Below are positions 34,201 to 43,610 of a stretch of DNA of 64,000 nucleotides, piece by piece (the stretch's first letter is position 1; every line of letters begins with the position of its first letter). Location: positions 1 through 64,000 of the forward strand of contig CALDPX010000047.1 in NCBI GenBank assembly GCA_937911745.1, read 5' to 3'. This DNA is from an uncultured Alistipes sp. GTDB lineage: Bacteria; Bacteroidota; Bacteroidia; Bacteroidales; Rikenellaceae. A program made the translations under genes and the position numbers. The notes beneath the pieces were generated by a model that did not search any database, was not told the origin of the DNA, and was given only the letters and a program-made list of their open reading frames with translations.

Positions 34201-34890
34201 TTAAATATCGTCCGAGCGGAACTCATACCCAAGTCGCTTACCCGTTTGGAGTTTGGTATTCTCCTGACGAGATAGGAACTGCTCGGCGGTGACGTGCTTA
34301 ACGGTGTCGTAGGCGGGAACCAGAAGGTCGAAGCTGAGCGAGTAGAGGATTGCCCTTTCGAGGATTTCGAGGATGGCCTCGCGCGAAATGTTTTCGCCAC
34401 CGAACTCCTCAACTCTCCAACGCTCCTGACGTTTACCCTCCACAAAGAACTTACCCTCGCGGTTTACGAAGATACGACCAATCAGGTAGCCCTCGTCCTC
34501 CTCGCGTTTGAACTTCATAGAGTCAGCGAGGAAGTTGTAGATGTTTATCACGCCACAGTAAGCATTGTTTCTATCTGCCTGAACATAAGGATTTTGCCAT
34601 ATACGGTGACCACGCTCGAAGTTGAAGACATTGGTGTGCATCACAAAGACCAAGAGGTCGCCTGCAAGCTGAATTTGCGCCTCAAATTTACCCCTATCGC
34701 TATACTCAATACGAATACGTTTGTCGATTCTCTCGTCGAGTTCCTCATCAATCTCGGTCGAAAACTCGTGCAGAGCCTCTTTGAGTTCATTGAAAAGCGA
34801 GTTGGTATTGTCGAAAATCTGCTGTTTGAGACCCGACTTGCTTACCAATAGTTTTTTGATTTGTGTGCGTAAATCAGATTGTGATTCCAT
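34201..34890 (-). CDS. Conserved hypothetical soluble protein
   Basis: The 229-residue product starts with a helical, charged N-terminus (DLRTQIKKLLVSKSGLKQQ; LKEALHEFSTEIDEELDERI), then a mixed alpha/beta core (GKFEAQIQLAGDLLVFVMHTNVF; YLIGRIFVNREGKFFVEGK) and a C-terminal helix. No signal peptide, membrane segment or catalytic motif is visible and I do not recognise the family. It lies 25 bp downstream of the glucosaminidase gene on the same strand, so the two are probably co-transcribed. Confidence 0.75.
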   Translation of the reverse strand: MESQSDLRTQIKKLLVSKSGLKQQIFDNTNSLFNELKEALHEFSTEIDEELDERIDKRIRIEYSDRGKFEAQIQLAGDLLVFVMHTNVFNFERGHRIWQNPYVQADRNNAYCGVINIYNFLADSMKFKREEDEGYLIGRIFVNREGKFFVEGKRQERWRVEEFGGENISREAILEILERAILYSLSFDLLVPAYDTVKHVTAEQFLSRQENTKLQTGKRLGYEFRSDDI

Positions 34891-34915
34891 AGTTATATAA
34901 AAAGGTAATGATTGA

Positions 34916-35761
34916 TTACTCTATGAAGATGCGCTCATCGGTAAATACGGTGCGCTCCTTGTCGAAGCCGTTGATGCGGCGCAGGCGACGCTCGGAAACG
35001 CCCACAGCCTTAGCTACTCGTGCGAGATTGTCGCCCTCGGCAGCCACCACATAACGTCTGCCGCCCTCGGAGAATATGCCATAGCCACCCACGTTGCTCA
35101 GCGCCACACGCAGATTGTCCACATCCACCCTCAGCGGCTTCTGTGGCTCGGGCTCGGGGGTAGCATCCTCTACCACCTCAGCGGCCGACTCCTTGGTGGC
35201 GGGAGCGATAGACTCCTCCTGCTTGCCACTCTGCCAATCGGAGAGCAGTGCGTTGTCGTATTTATAGAGCTGATTGTCCTCGATAATCTTTATGAGCAAC
35301 TCGGCATAGAGGGGGTTGGTGGCATAGCCTGCCTTTTTCAGACCGTGTGCCCAAGCCTTGTAGTCCTTGGGGTCGAGGTCAAACAAGGGGCGGTACCACT
35401 TGCGCTCCAAGAGGATGAGCGAGTGATCGATGAAACTCTCCTCAACCGATGAGTATGCCCTAAAACACTCCTGTGCAGCATCGTCATCGTGACGTATGCT
35501 CTCGCCGTCCCACGAGGAGCCACACTTAATGCCAAAGTGGTTGTTAGCCTCCCTTGCCAAGCGGCTGTTGCCATTGCCCGACTCCAAAAGTCCCTGTGCG
35601 AGAGTAATACTTGCGGGAATACCATAGAGCATCTGCTGCTCCACCGCAAGTGGTGCATACTGCTCTATATACTCTGCGCGAGTGATGGTCTGTTGCGCCT
35701 GCACGCCGAGGCACAACATTGCCATAATCACAGCCAAGACTATCTTCCTCACTCCTACCAT
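34916..35761 (-). CDS. Exported glucosaminidase (FlgJ-type) with LysM-like C-terminus
   Basis: The start is ATG 35761, giving a clean signal peptide (MVGVRKIVLAVIMAMLCLGVQAQ). The 281-residue protein has a family 73-type N-acetylglucosaminidase domain (about 25-180): AQGLLESGNGNSRLA with the catalytic Glu, NNHFGIKC, and KKAGYATNPLYAELLIKII. A Glu/Pro-rich linker and a LysM-like segment (about 235-281, YVVAAEGDNLARVAKAVGV) follow. It should cut glycan strands of peptidoglycan in the periplasm. Flagella are not implied. A consensus promoter lies just upstream. Confidence 0.9.
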   Translation of the reverse strand: MVGVRKIVLAVIMAMLCLGVQAQQTITRAEYIEQYAPLAVEQQMLYGIPASITLAQGLLESGNGNSRLAREANNHFGIKCGSSWDGESIRHDDDAAQECFRAYSSVEESFIDHSLILLERKWYRPLFDLDPKDYKAWAHGLKKAGYATNPLYAELLIKIIEDNQLYKYDNALLSDWQSGKQEESIAPATKESAAEVVEDATPEPEPQKPLRVDVDNLRVALSNVGGYGIFSEGGRRYVVAAEGDNLARVAKAVGVSERRLRRINGFDKERTVFTDERIFIE

Positions 35762-35794
35762 CCGAATCTTTTGTTTATTAAGGGTTTCAAACGA

Positions 35795-35827
35795 CAAAGA
35801 TAGATATTTTTTGAATACTCGCTCAAA
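35795..35827 (-). promoter_or_regulatory. Promoter of the glucosaminidase gene
   Basis: Minus strand: TTTG (plus 35824-35827), 21-bp spacer, TATCTTTG (plus 35795-35802). On the plus strand TACCTTTG at 35854-35861 is a -7 candidate for the glycosyltransferase gene. Confidence 0.65.
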
Positions 35828-35906
35828 AAGGTGCAAGGGAATTTTAATTTTCTTACCTTTGTGGGCGAAAAGTTACACCATATAACAATATAGCAACTCC
35901 GCCCCG

Positions 35907-36947
35907 ATGGTCACAACCTCCATACGACACATACTTGTCATACGCCTCGGCACTCTGTCGAGCGTTGCGATGTGTGTTCACGCCCTGAGGGGTTTGGTGC
36001 GCGACTTCCCCACCCTACGCATTACGGTGCTAACTCGGAGCGAGTGGCAACCGCTGTTCCGCAATGTGGATGGCTTGGAGTTTATCTTTGCCGATGAGGA
36101 ACGCTACAAAGGCTTGGCTGGCAAATTTCGCTTGTGGCGAGGGCTGCAACGACTTCGCGCAGACGCCATTGCCGACCTTAGCGTCACACCACTCTCGCGC
36201 CTCCTTTCGTTCTCCTTCACCCCTTGGAGGCGCAAGGTTGCACGCTTGGAGAGCATCCGCTTAGAGGGTAAAGCCCTCACACGCAAATACCGCAAGGTAA
36301 TGGTACAACTCGCCCCTCTTGCAAGCCGCTCGCGAGATCTCTTCGGCTCGCTCGGTCTACCCTTCTGTATGCCAGCGCCCGTCAAACGCCGTCGCAATGT
36401 ACCCCTGCCTGCCATAATCGACATTCTGGCGGGCGAGAAAACCGGCAATTGGGTGGGCATTGCCCCGCTATCGAACTACAACGGCACCTGCTACCCCATA
36501 CATCACGCTGCACGACTTGTAGAGTTGTTGTCTGGTCGCTACTCGAAAGTCTTTGTTTTTGGCAAAGGGGAATACCAACGCCAATTCTCGGAGGGTATGC
36601 AGGAGTTACACCCCAACGTAATCTCCGTTGCCGAACGATTGTCACTCAACGAGCACCTCGACCTACTATGTTCGCTCGATGCTGTGGTGAGCGTAGATGG
36701 CGACATACTGAGACTCTGCTCATTAGTTGGCACTCCTGCGGTGTCGCTCTGGGGAGCTACCCACCCGTTCCTCAATTCGAGTGGCTATGGTCAGAACCCC
36801 GAGAATGCTATCCAAAAGGAACTTCCCTGCCGTCCTTGTTCCACAAGTGGTCGCCGCCGTTGCCTTATGGGCGACTACCAATGTATGCACTCTATCACCC
36901 CCGAGGAGGTATTCCGTAAGGTAAAATCTGTAACCGGCAGAGGTTAA
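35907..36947 (+). CDS. Glycosyltransferase family 9 (heptosyltransferase-like)
   Basis: This 346-residue protein has the family 9 plan: N-terminal ILVIRLGTLSSVAMCVHALRGL, and a C-terminal nucleotide-sugar region VSVDGDILRLCSLVGTPAVSLWGATHPF. GIAPLSNYNG and the Cys-rich CRPCSTSGRRRC near the end also fit. Such enzymes add heptose or related sugars to LPS core; the acceptor here is unknown. No signal peptide; it acts at the inner face of the membrane. It is a stand-alone gene, divergent from the glucosaminidase. Confidence 0.88.
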   Translation: MVTTSIRHILVIRLGTLSSVAMCVHALRGLVRDFPTLRITVLTRSEWQPLFRNVDGLEFIFADEERYKGLAGKFRLWRGLQRLRADAIADLSVTPLSRLLSFSFTPWRRKVARLESIRLEGKALTRKYRKVMVQLAPLASRSRDLFGSLGLPFCMPAPVKRRRNVPLPAIIDILAGEKTGNWVGIAPLSNYNGTCYPIHHAARLVELLSGRYSKVFVFGKGEYQRQFSEGMQELHPNVISVAERLSLNEHLDLLCSLDAVVSVDGDILRLCSLVGTPAVSLWGATHPFLNSSGYGQNPENAIQKELPCRPCSTSGRRRCLMGDYQCMHSITPEEVFRKVKSVTGRG

Positions 36948-37128
36948 CACAAAAAGTGGCATTTGGCTTGAAACAGACCATTTTAGCCTATTAACATTAA
37001 AAATTATTAAAATTTTTTACTATTGCCATTAAGCCATAAAACTAAATGACAATCAATGAGTTATACTTAAAAAACGCTATCCACAATGTAAACTTAACGT
37101 TAAATTATTATTAAAAAATTTTAATATA

Positions 37129-37161
37129 TTTGGAAGTTTGCAGAAAAACCCCTTATCTTTG
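37129..37161 (+). promoter_or_regulatory. Strong promoter of the candidate small RNA
   Basis: TTTG (37129-37132), 21-bp spacer, TATCTTTG (37154-37161), in AT-rich sequence. The downstream leader matches that of tRNA-Leu. Confidence 0.75.
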
Positions 37162-37167
37162 CAACGA

Positions 37168-37290
37168 AGTTTTAAGGTTCATTTAGGTTAGTAGTTTTAG
37201 GTTAGTAGAAGCAGGGTTAGAAGTGATTCTATCCCCTGTTGATTAAAAGGTTACACTTTCTTCTTAAAGTGTAGCCTTTTTGTTTTTTTA
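37168..37290 (+). ncRNA. Candidate small RNA of about 120 nt
   Basis: It is bounded by a consensus promoter and a strong terminator (37245-37290: 15-bp stem with one G-U pair, then TTGTTTTTTT). The 5' part (to 37206) is the leader shared with tRNA-Leu. The middle has CAGGG pairing with CCCTG (37212-37239). No start codon with a plausible reading frame is seen. It lies 190 bp before the efflux operon. It could be a free regulatory RNA or an attenuated leader of that operon. The rest of 36948-37479 is AT-rich; a lone TACATTTG at 37409-37416 is the best -7 candidate for tolC. Confidence 0.6.
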
Positions 37291-37479
37291 GAAGGATTAC
37301 AGGGGTTACGACCTCGCAATTTTCTCACGAAAGTGTTTCTTCCCGCTTTTTGCGACAAATAGTGCAATAATTTGTTAAAAAATGCGTTCTTGTTTGCGAG
37401 TTTCGCATTACATTTGCGAGATAAATTTTCTCTCAAAAGAGTATTAAGTCTAATTATAACATTATAAATGGTTTAGGTT

Positions 37480-38904
37480 ATGAAGAAATTTTCTATCGCA
37501 CTGCTCATGCTCTGTGGGGTGGTGTGTGGGCTCTCTGCGCAGAGTTTTGAACTCTCGCTTACCAAAGCCCTCGAAATTGCCCTTTCGGACAACCCAACAA
37601 TCAAAGTCGCCGACATGGAGATTGAGCGTCAGGATTGGGTTAGGAAACAGACAGTGGGCAATCTGCTACCCAACGTATCCATTTCGAGTCAGTATTCTTA
37701 CAGCATCGTAAAGCAGGAGATGGCAAAGGGCTTGTCGTTTGGTGCCGATAACTCCATCAGTAACTCGGCTACCCTCACTCTGCCTCTCTATGCCCCCACA
37801 GTCTACGAAACGCTCAAAATGAACCGCACTCAGATGGAGCAAGCCGTTGAGAGCGCACGCTCGTCGAAAATATCGCTTGCCAACGAGGTCAAAAAAGCGT
37901 ACTACAACATTCTCTTGGCAGAGCAGTCGCTCGTGGTGCTCCGCGAGAGCGAGAAATCTATTGCCGAGACGGTGGGTAACACCGAGACGATGTACAAGCA
38001 GGGTTTGGCTTCGGAATACGACCTTCTGTCGGCACAAGTGCAACTCTCCAACCTCAAACCCACCATCATTCAGACCGAAAACTCCATAAAGACTGCCAAG
38101 TTGCTCTTTAAGATGTATCTTGGACTGCCCGAGAGTGCCGACTTTACGCTTGTGGGCACACTCGACGACTTTGCCGAGGAGGTGGCAATGGCTACCGTTC
38201 CGACCAACGAAGTCGACTTGTCGAACAATGCCGACCTAAGGGCACTGGATTTGCAGTCCAAACTGCTCGAACACCAACTCCAACTCGTCAACGCTTCGCG
38301 CCTGCCCACTGTGGCTGCTTTCACAAACTTCATCTATTCGGGTAACGACAACACGATGGATTTCAGCAGCATGATGGGTGGCGGCTTTGGAGGTGCAGGT
38401 GGCGGCTCTACCGGCGGCTCCACATCCACGACAAAAAAAGAGTGGTGGTGGCAGAACCCTCTTTCGGCAGGTATCTCCATCAGCATACCTCTCTTCTCGG
38501 GTGGCAAGAACATCAACAAGGCACACGAAATTCGCAATACACTCTCGCAACTCTCCTTGCAGAAGGACTACTTGCGCCAGAGTGTAAATGTGCAGGTGGA
38601 GAGTGCCTTCAACAACATCCTTACGGCACGCGAGAAGATGACCAGCAACGAGATTACGGTACGTCAGGCTCAGAAGGCATACGAGATTGCCGAGGTGAGA
38701 TACAATGCAGGTACGGGAACAATTCTCGAACTCAACTCCTCGGAACTCTCGCTCACGCAAGCAAAACTCAACTATTCTCAGGCAATCTACGACTACCTTG
38801 CAGCCCGCGCCGACTACGAGAAAATCATTGGCGAAGGCTTTGAGGTAGACACCAATGCCGAGGAACAGACCTCTAATACCCAAAACGCAGAAGAGAATAA
38901 ATAA
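37480..38904 (+). CDS. TolC-family outer membrane efflux protein
   Basis: This 474-residue exported protein (signal MKKFSIALLMLCGVVCGLSAQ) has two long-helix repeats typical of the family: LTKALEIALSDNPTIKVADME near the start, and AQKAYEIAEVRYNAGTGTILELNSSE in the second half. A Gly/Ser-rich low-complexity insert with TTKKEWWWQNPL lies near residues 285-325. It forms the outer membrane tunnel for the adaptor and pump encoded next (gaps 13 and 29 bp). The substrate is unknown. Confidence 0.93.
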   Translation: MKKFSIALLMLCGVVCGLSAQSFELSLTKALEIALSDNPTIKVADMEIERQDWVRKQTVGNLLPNVSISSQYSYSIVKQEMAKGLSFGADNSISNSATLTLPLYAPTVYETLKMNRTQMEQAVESARSSKISLANEVKKAYYNILLAEQSLVVLRESEKSIAETVGNTETMYKQGLASEYDLLSAQVQLSNLKPTIIQTENSIKTAKLLFKMYLGLPESADFTLVGTLDDFAEEVAMATVPTNEVDLSNNADLRALDLQSKLLEHQLQLVNASRLPTVAAFTNFIYSGNDNTMDFSSMMGGGFGGAGGGSTGGSTSTTKKEWWWQNPLSAGISISIPLFSGGKNINKAHEIRNTLSQLSLQKDYLRQSVNVQVESAFNNILTAREKMTSNEITVRQAQKAYEIAEVRYNAGTGTILELNSSELSLTQAKLNYSQAIYDYLAARADYEKIIGEGFEVDTNAEEQTSNTQNAEENK

Positions 38905-38917
38905 TAAAGTATAGAGT

Positions 38918-39970
38918 ATGAAACGCAACACAATTTTCACATTTGTAGCAACCCTCGCAGCCATTGCGCTCACTTCGTGTGGCGGTCAGGGTACCGCCTC
39001 GCAGAAAGGTTCTGCTGTGGAGAGCAAACCCACCGAGGTGCTGACCAAAACCTCGCCCGTAGAGAGTGTGGAGGTAGCAGAGGATGTCGACTTCACCACT
39101 ACCCTGCTCCCCTTCAAGAAGACTTTTATCACACCCCAAATGGCTCTCCGCATCGACGAGATTAGGGTGGAGGTTGGCGACCACGTCAAAAAAGACCAAC
39201 TTGTGGCAACCCTCGACAAGAACCAATACAACCAATCTGCCGTTCAGTTGAAGAATGCCGAGCAGAATCTTGCACGACTCAAAACCGTCTATGAGGCGGG
39301 CGGCGTGAGCAAGTCACAGATTGACGAACTCGAAACCTCCGTTACGGTTCTGCGCGAGACGGTGGCAAACTTGGAGCGCAACATAGAACTCCGCTCGCCC
39401 ATCGATGGCGTAGTTACGGGACGCTACAACGAGCCCGGCGACCTCTTTGCAATGGCGGGTAATGCCGATGGCGGTATTGGCGTATTGCAGGTGATGCAAA
39501 TTGATCGCCTCAAAGCCGTGGTGGCCATCTCGGAGAAGTACTATCCTTTGGTATATAAGGGTATGAAGGTTAAGGTTACTGCCGACGTCTACCCCGATAA
39601 GGAGTTTGAGGGTGTGGTTAATATCATCTACCCAGCCATCAACACCGCAACCCACACATTCAATGTGGAGGTAATAGTACCCAATAGCAAGGAGATTTTG
39701 CGCCCCGGAATGTTTGCTCGTACGGAGTTTAATATGGGCAACCGCCAGAGCCTTACGGTACCCGATGTAGCAGTACAGAAGCAGATGGGTGTAAACGACC
39801 GCTATGTGTATGTCGTTAAGGATGGCGTTGCTGAGCGCAGAGTTGTGGAACTCGGACGTCAGGTGGGCACTCGTGTAGAGGTTCTCTCGGGCGTAGAGGC
39901 TGGCGAAGAAGTAGCGGTTACCGCTCTGTCGAAAATCAAAAACGGCACTCCCGTTAAAGTTGTAGAGTAA
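38918..39970 (+). CDS. RND efflux periplasmic adaptor lipoprotein
   Basis: This 350-residue membrane fusion protein has a lipoprotein signal ending IALTSC. The order is: beta strands, half-lipoyl domain (VEVGDHVKKDQLVATLD), a short helical hairpin (NAEQNLARLKTVYEAGGVSKSQ), second half-lipoyl (IELRSPIDGVVTGRYNEPGD), then beta-barrel and membrane-proximal domains. It links the inner-membrane pump to the TolC-type channel. It is the middle gene of the operon. Confidence 0.95.
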   Translation: MKRNTIFTFVATLAAIALTSCGGQGTASQKGSAVESKPTEVLTKTSPVESVEVAEDVDFTTTLLPFKKTFITPQMALRIDEIRVEVGDHVKKDQLVATLDKNQYNQSAVQLKNAEQNLARLKTVYEAGGVSKSQIDELETSVTVLRETVANLERNIELRSPIDGVVTGRYNEPGDLFAMAGNADGGIGVLQVMQIDRLKAVVAISEKYYPLVYKGMKVKVTADVYPDKEFEGVVNIIYPAINTATHTFNVEVIVPNSKEILRPGMFARTEFNMGNRQSLTVPDVAVQKQMGVNDRYVYVVKDGVAERRVVELGRQVGTRVEVLSGVEAGEEVAVTALSKIKNGTPVKVVE

Positions 39971-39999
39971 CGCACCAACTTAAAAGCAGATAGAAAGCA

Positions 40000-42900
40000 A
40001 TGAAAATATACGAAACCTCAGTCCGCAAGCCAATCTCTACGGCACTGATTTTTGTCGCTGTGATTGTCTTTGGACTCTTCTCGCTGAATAATCTGGCAAT
40101 TGACCAGTTACCCGAGATGGACTTGCCCGCCATTTCGGTTATCACAACCTATCAGGGCGCCAATGCCGAGGATATTGAGAATAACATCACTCGCCGCATT
40201 GAGGATGGTTTGAATACCGTCAGCAACCTGAAAGAGATAACCTCCAAGTCGAGTGATGGTGTGTCGCTCGTGTCGCTCGAATTTGAGTGGGGAACGAACC
40301 TCGATGAAGCATCTAACGACATACGCGATGCTTTGGGCAGACTCTCGGACTACCTGCCCGAAGATGCCGAGGACCCCATCCTCTTCCGTTTCAACTCCTC
40401 AATGATGCCTATTATGTCGTTCTCTATTACGGCAGATGAGAGTTATCCCGCCCTGAACAAAATCCTTGAAGAGCAGTTCGTAAACCGCCTGAGCCGCATC
40501 GATGGTGTAGGTTCGGTGAGCGTTATGGGTGCGCCCGTTAGGGAAATTCAGGTGAACGTAGACCCTGTGAAGTTGGAGGCTTACGGATTGTCGGTGGAGC
40601 AAATTGGTGCCATCATCGCGCAGGAAAACATCAACACCTCGGGTGGTACGCTCGATGTTGGTAACCACACCTACAACCTCAAAGCCGACGGCGAATTCAA
40701 CTCCTCGGATGACCTAAAAACCATCCTTATATCCAATATGAATGGTCAGGAAATCTACCTGAGGGATGTTGCAGAAATTCGCGACACACTCGAAAAACAG
40801 ACTCTCGATGAGAGGATGAATGGCGAGTTGGGCGTGAGGGTTATGATACAGAAGCAGTCGGGTGCCAATACCGTTAAGATTGTAGAGAAGGTCAAAAAGA
40901 TGCTCCCCGAGATTGAGCGCAATCTCCCTTCGGATGTGGAGATCTACCTGCTGAACGACTCCTCAAAGAACATCAAGGACTCCATCTCGACACTTACCGA
41001 TACGGTGATGTTCGCCTTCTTGTTTGTGATTTTGGTGGTGCTCTTCTTCCTTGGTAGGTGGAGGGCTACGCTGATTATCTGTCTTACGATACCCATTTCG
41101 CTCGTTGTGTCGTTCATCTACCTGCAACTGACCGGCGGAACACTCAACATCATCTCGCTCTCCTCGCTCTCGATTGCTATCGGTATGGTGGTGGACGACG
41201 CCATTGTGGTGTTGGAGAACATTACTACCCACATCGAGCGAGGCAGCAAACCTCGCGAAGCGGCAATCTATGGTACCAACGAGGTTTGGCTGTCGGTTAT
41301 CGCCACCACGCTTGTGGTTGTTGCCGTATTCCTGCCCTTGACGATGGTGGAAGGTATGGCTGGCGTTATGTTCAAACAACTCGGTTGGATTGTATCGTTG
41401 GTGGTTTGTACCTCTACTATTGCTGCAATATCACTCACCCCTATGATGTCGGCATTGCTGCTCAAAATGGAGAACAACCAACACACCTACAAAGGTCTGA
41501 GCGCCATCTATAAACCCATTGACAAATTCCTTGCTTGGCTCGACAGGGCATATGCAGCTGTTTTGCGTTGGGCTTTGGCTCACAAGAAGATTGTTTTCTT
41601 TGCACCAATGTTGCTTTTGGTTTTTGGCGTATGGCTCTTTGCCACCAAAATCCCCACTGAGTTTATGCCCAGCAGCGATGGCGACCACATGAGTGCTACC
41701 GTTACGCTCGACCAGAACCTCAGCGTGGAGTATACCACCCGCATCGCCCGACAGATAGACTCCATCGTCTATGCCAAATACCCCGAGGTGATGTTGCTCT
41801 CGACCTCGGCAGGCTCGTCGAGCACCTCGAATGTCTTTTCAGCAATGAGTACTACGGGTAGCAACATCATCAACTACACCTTCCGCCTAACGGATCCTCA
41901 GGATAGGGAGCGCACCGTATTTGAGATTGCCGATGCTTTTCGTGCCGACCTTGCCACAATCCCAGAGATTAAACGTTCTATGGTTAGCGGTGGTGGAGGC
42001 ATGATGGGTGGCGGCAGCAGTGTCGAGGTTCAGATATTCGGTCACGACATTGAGCGCACCAACGCCATTGCCGAGGAACTAATGGCAGAGTTCTCCGCAT
42101 TGGAGGGAGCAAGGGATGTGAGGCTTTCGAGGGACGATATGCGCCCCGAATATAACGTGGAGTTCGATAGGAACAAACTCGCCTACTATGGTCTGAACTC
42201 CTCGACCGTATCATCAGCCATCCGCAACCGAATAAACGGTATGACCGCCTCCATCTATCGTGAGGATGGCGAGGAGTACTACATAAAGGTGCGCTATGGT
42301 GAGGAGCACCGCACCTCGCTCGAAGATGTGGAGAATATTTTGGTCTATAACTCGCGCGGTCAGGGTGTCAGGGTACGCGACATTGGTAAAGTTACCGAGG
42401 TCTATGCTCCACCAACCATCGAACGCCAAAACCGTCAGAGGCTTGTGACCATCACGGTTGCTTTGGGTAATGATGTGGTATTGGGCGATATGGTTTCCAA
42501 AGTCAACAGTGTACTCGACAACTACCCCCTACCCGAGGATGTCTATACCTACATCGGTGGCGATTGGGAAGACCAACAAGAGTCATTTGCTGATATCGGC
42601 ACACTGCTGATACTCATTGTGTTGCTCGTATACATTGTTATGGCCACACAGTTTGAGTCGTTTGTAATGCCATTCATCATTATGTTTACCATCCTCTACG
42701 CTCTGCCCGGTTCGGCTATTGCGCTTTGGATTACCGACACCCCTCTGAGCCTTATGGCACTCATTGCCATTGTGATGTTGGTGGGTATTGTGGTGAAGAA
42801 CGGTATTGTGATGGTGGACTTTACGAACCTGCTCCGCGAACGTGGTGTGGGAATGTATGAGGCTGTATATACGGCAGGTAAGAGCCGTCTGCGCCCCGTA

Positions 42901-43161
42901 CTGATGACCTCACTGACCACTATTCTCGGTATGTTGCCTATGGCTCTCGGCTTGGGTAATGGCGCAGAGTTGTGGCAGCCCATGGGTATCGCCATTGTGG
43001 GTGGTTTGCTCTTCTCTACCATACTGACACTCGTGGCAGTTCCCATCCTCTATTACGTCTTCATGGGCAGGAGCGAGAAATACATTGCCCGCAGGAAGGC
43101 TCGTAGTGAGAGAAAAGCACAACTCAAATTACAAGCAATAGCCCAACGCAAACAACAATAG
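40000..43161 (+). CDS. RND efflux transporter permease (AcrB family)
   Basis: This 1053-residue inner-membrane proton antiporter has twelve predicted membrane segments and two large periplasmic loops. The proton-relay Asp pair is in SIAIGMVVDDAIVVLENI (TM4). TM11-12 has MLVGIVVKNGIVMVDFTNLLRERG. A Gly/Met-rich stretch (SGGGGMMGGGSSVEV) lies in the second loop. It looks like a hydrophobic/amphiphile (drug-type) pump rather than a heavy-metal pump, though no substrate can be assigned. Confidence 0.96.
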   Translation: MKIYETSVRKPISTALIFVAVIVFGLFSLNNLAIDQLPEMDLPAISVITTYQGANAEDIENNITRRIEDGLNTVSNLKEITSKSSDGVSLVSLEFEWGTNLDEASNDIRDALGRLSDYLPEDAEDPILFRFNSSMMPIMSFSITADESYPALNKILEEQFVNRLSRIDGVGSVSVMGAPVREIQVNVDPVKLEAYGLSVEQIGAIIAQENINTSGGTLDVGNHTYNLKADGEFNSSDDLKTILISNMNGQEIYLRDVAEIRDTLEKQTLDERMNGELGVRVMIQKQSGANTVKIVEKVKKMLPEIERNLPSDVEIYLLNDSSKNIKDSISTLTDTVMFAFLFVILVVLFFLGRWRATLIICLTIPISLVVSFIYLQLTGGTLNIISLSSLSIAIGMVVDDAIVVLENITTHIERGSKPREAAIYGTNEVWLSVIATTLVVVAVFLPLTMVEGMAGVMFKQLGWIVSLVVCTSTIAAISLTPMMSALLLKMENNQHTYKGLSAIYKPIDKFLAWLDRAYAAVLRWALAHKKIVFFAPMLLLVFGVWLFATKIPTEFMPSSDGDHMSATVTLDQNLSVEYTTRIARQIDSIVYAKYPEVMLLSTSAGSSSTSNVFSAMSTTGSNIINYTFRLTDPQDRERTVFEIADAFRADLATIPEIKRSMVSGGGGMMGGGSSVEVQIFGHDIERTNAIAEELMAEFSALEGARDVRLSRDDMRPEYNVEFDRNKLAYYGLNSSTVSSAIRNRINGMTASIYREDGEEYYIKVRYGEEHRTSLEDVENILVYNSRGQGVRVRDIGKVTEVYAPPTIERQNRQRLVTITVALGNDVVLGDMVSKVNSVLDNYPLPEDVYTYIGGDWEDQQESFADIGTLLILIVLLVYIVMATQFESFVMPFIIMFTILYALPGSAIALWITDTPLSLMALIAIVMLVGIVVKNGIVMVDFTNLLRERGVGMYEAVYTAGKSRLRPVLMTSLTTILGMLPMALGLGNGAELWQPMGIAIVGGLLFSTILTLVAVPILYYVFMGRSEKYIARRKARSERKAQLKLQAIAQRKQQ

Positions 43162-43193
43162 TAATTACAAGCATTATTTAAGACTTAGGTCGG

Positions 43194-43221
43194 TTAGACA
43201 TTAGACCTTAGACGTTAGACA
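43194..43221 (+). repeat. Heptad array before the PII-like gene
   Basis: Four exact-period heptads TTAGACA, TTAGACC, TTAGACG, TTAGACA end 7 bp before the ATG at 43229. The reverse-strand equivalent precedes dnaJ and mreD. Confidence 0.85.
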
Positions 43222-43228
43222 TAGAATT

Positions 43229-43522
43229 ATGAAAGCACTTTTTATATCATACAATCAGGCGACCACCGAGCGTGTAGAGGCTATGCTCGACGAGGTTGGT
43301 ATTCGTGGTTTCACGCTCTTTCCCCTCACCCACGGCAGGGGTTCCTTTACTGGCGAACCTCACAGAGCCAACCACACTTGGCCCGCCATGAACTCCACCA
43401 TCATCGCCATCGTGGAGGACGAGAAGGTGGAGCCTGCCATGGCTGCCCTCAGAGAGATTGACAAGGACACCCAACTGCAAGGATTGCGTGCCTTTGTGTG
43501 GGATGTTACCGACCAGATGTAG
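43229..43522 (+). CDS. PII-like small protein linked to the efflux operon
   Basis: The 97-residue product has a ferredoxin-like alpha/beta plan (MKALFISYNQATTERVEAMLDEVGIRGF; STIIAIVEDEKVEPAMAAL; LRAFVWDVTDQM), as in PII and CutA-like signal proteins. The T-loop position is a short HGRGSFTGEPHRANHTWP with several His residues. No classical PII uridylylation Tyr motif is evident. Similar small genes follow RND pumps in Bacteroidales, which suggests a role in sensing or regulating efflux; this is inference. It is the last gene of the operon. Confidence 0.7.
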   Translation: MKALFISYNQATTERVEAMLDEVGIRGFTLFPLTHGRGSFTGEPHRANHTWPAMNSTIIAIVEDEKVEPAMAALREIDKDTQLQGLRAFVWDVTDQM

Positions 43523-43555
43523 GATAACTACCTTGCGGGATATCTCCACCGCCAC

Positions 43556-43610
43556 AAAAAGCGATTACCCCAAACGTTGTATACCAACTTTTTGGGGTAA
43601 TCGCTTTTTT
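43556..43610. terminator. Terminator of the efflux operon
   Basis: AAAAAGCGATTACCCCAAA pairs with its complement at 43592-43610, ending in T6. It may work on both strands for the convergent pagL-like gene. 43611-43756 holds nothing recognisable. Confidence 0.93.

Noticed and set aside
37251..37436. 61-codon frame on the minus strand
   Set aside because: Overlaps the terminator and AT-rich spacer; Lys/Asn-rich and without homology features.
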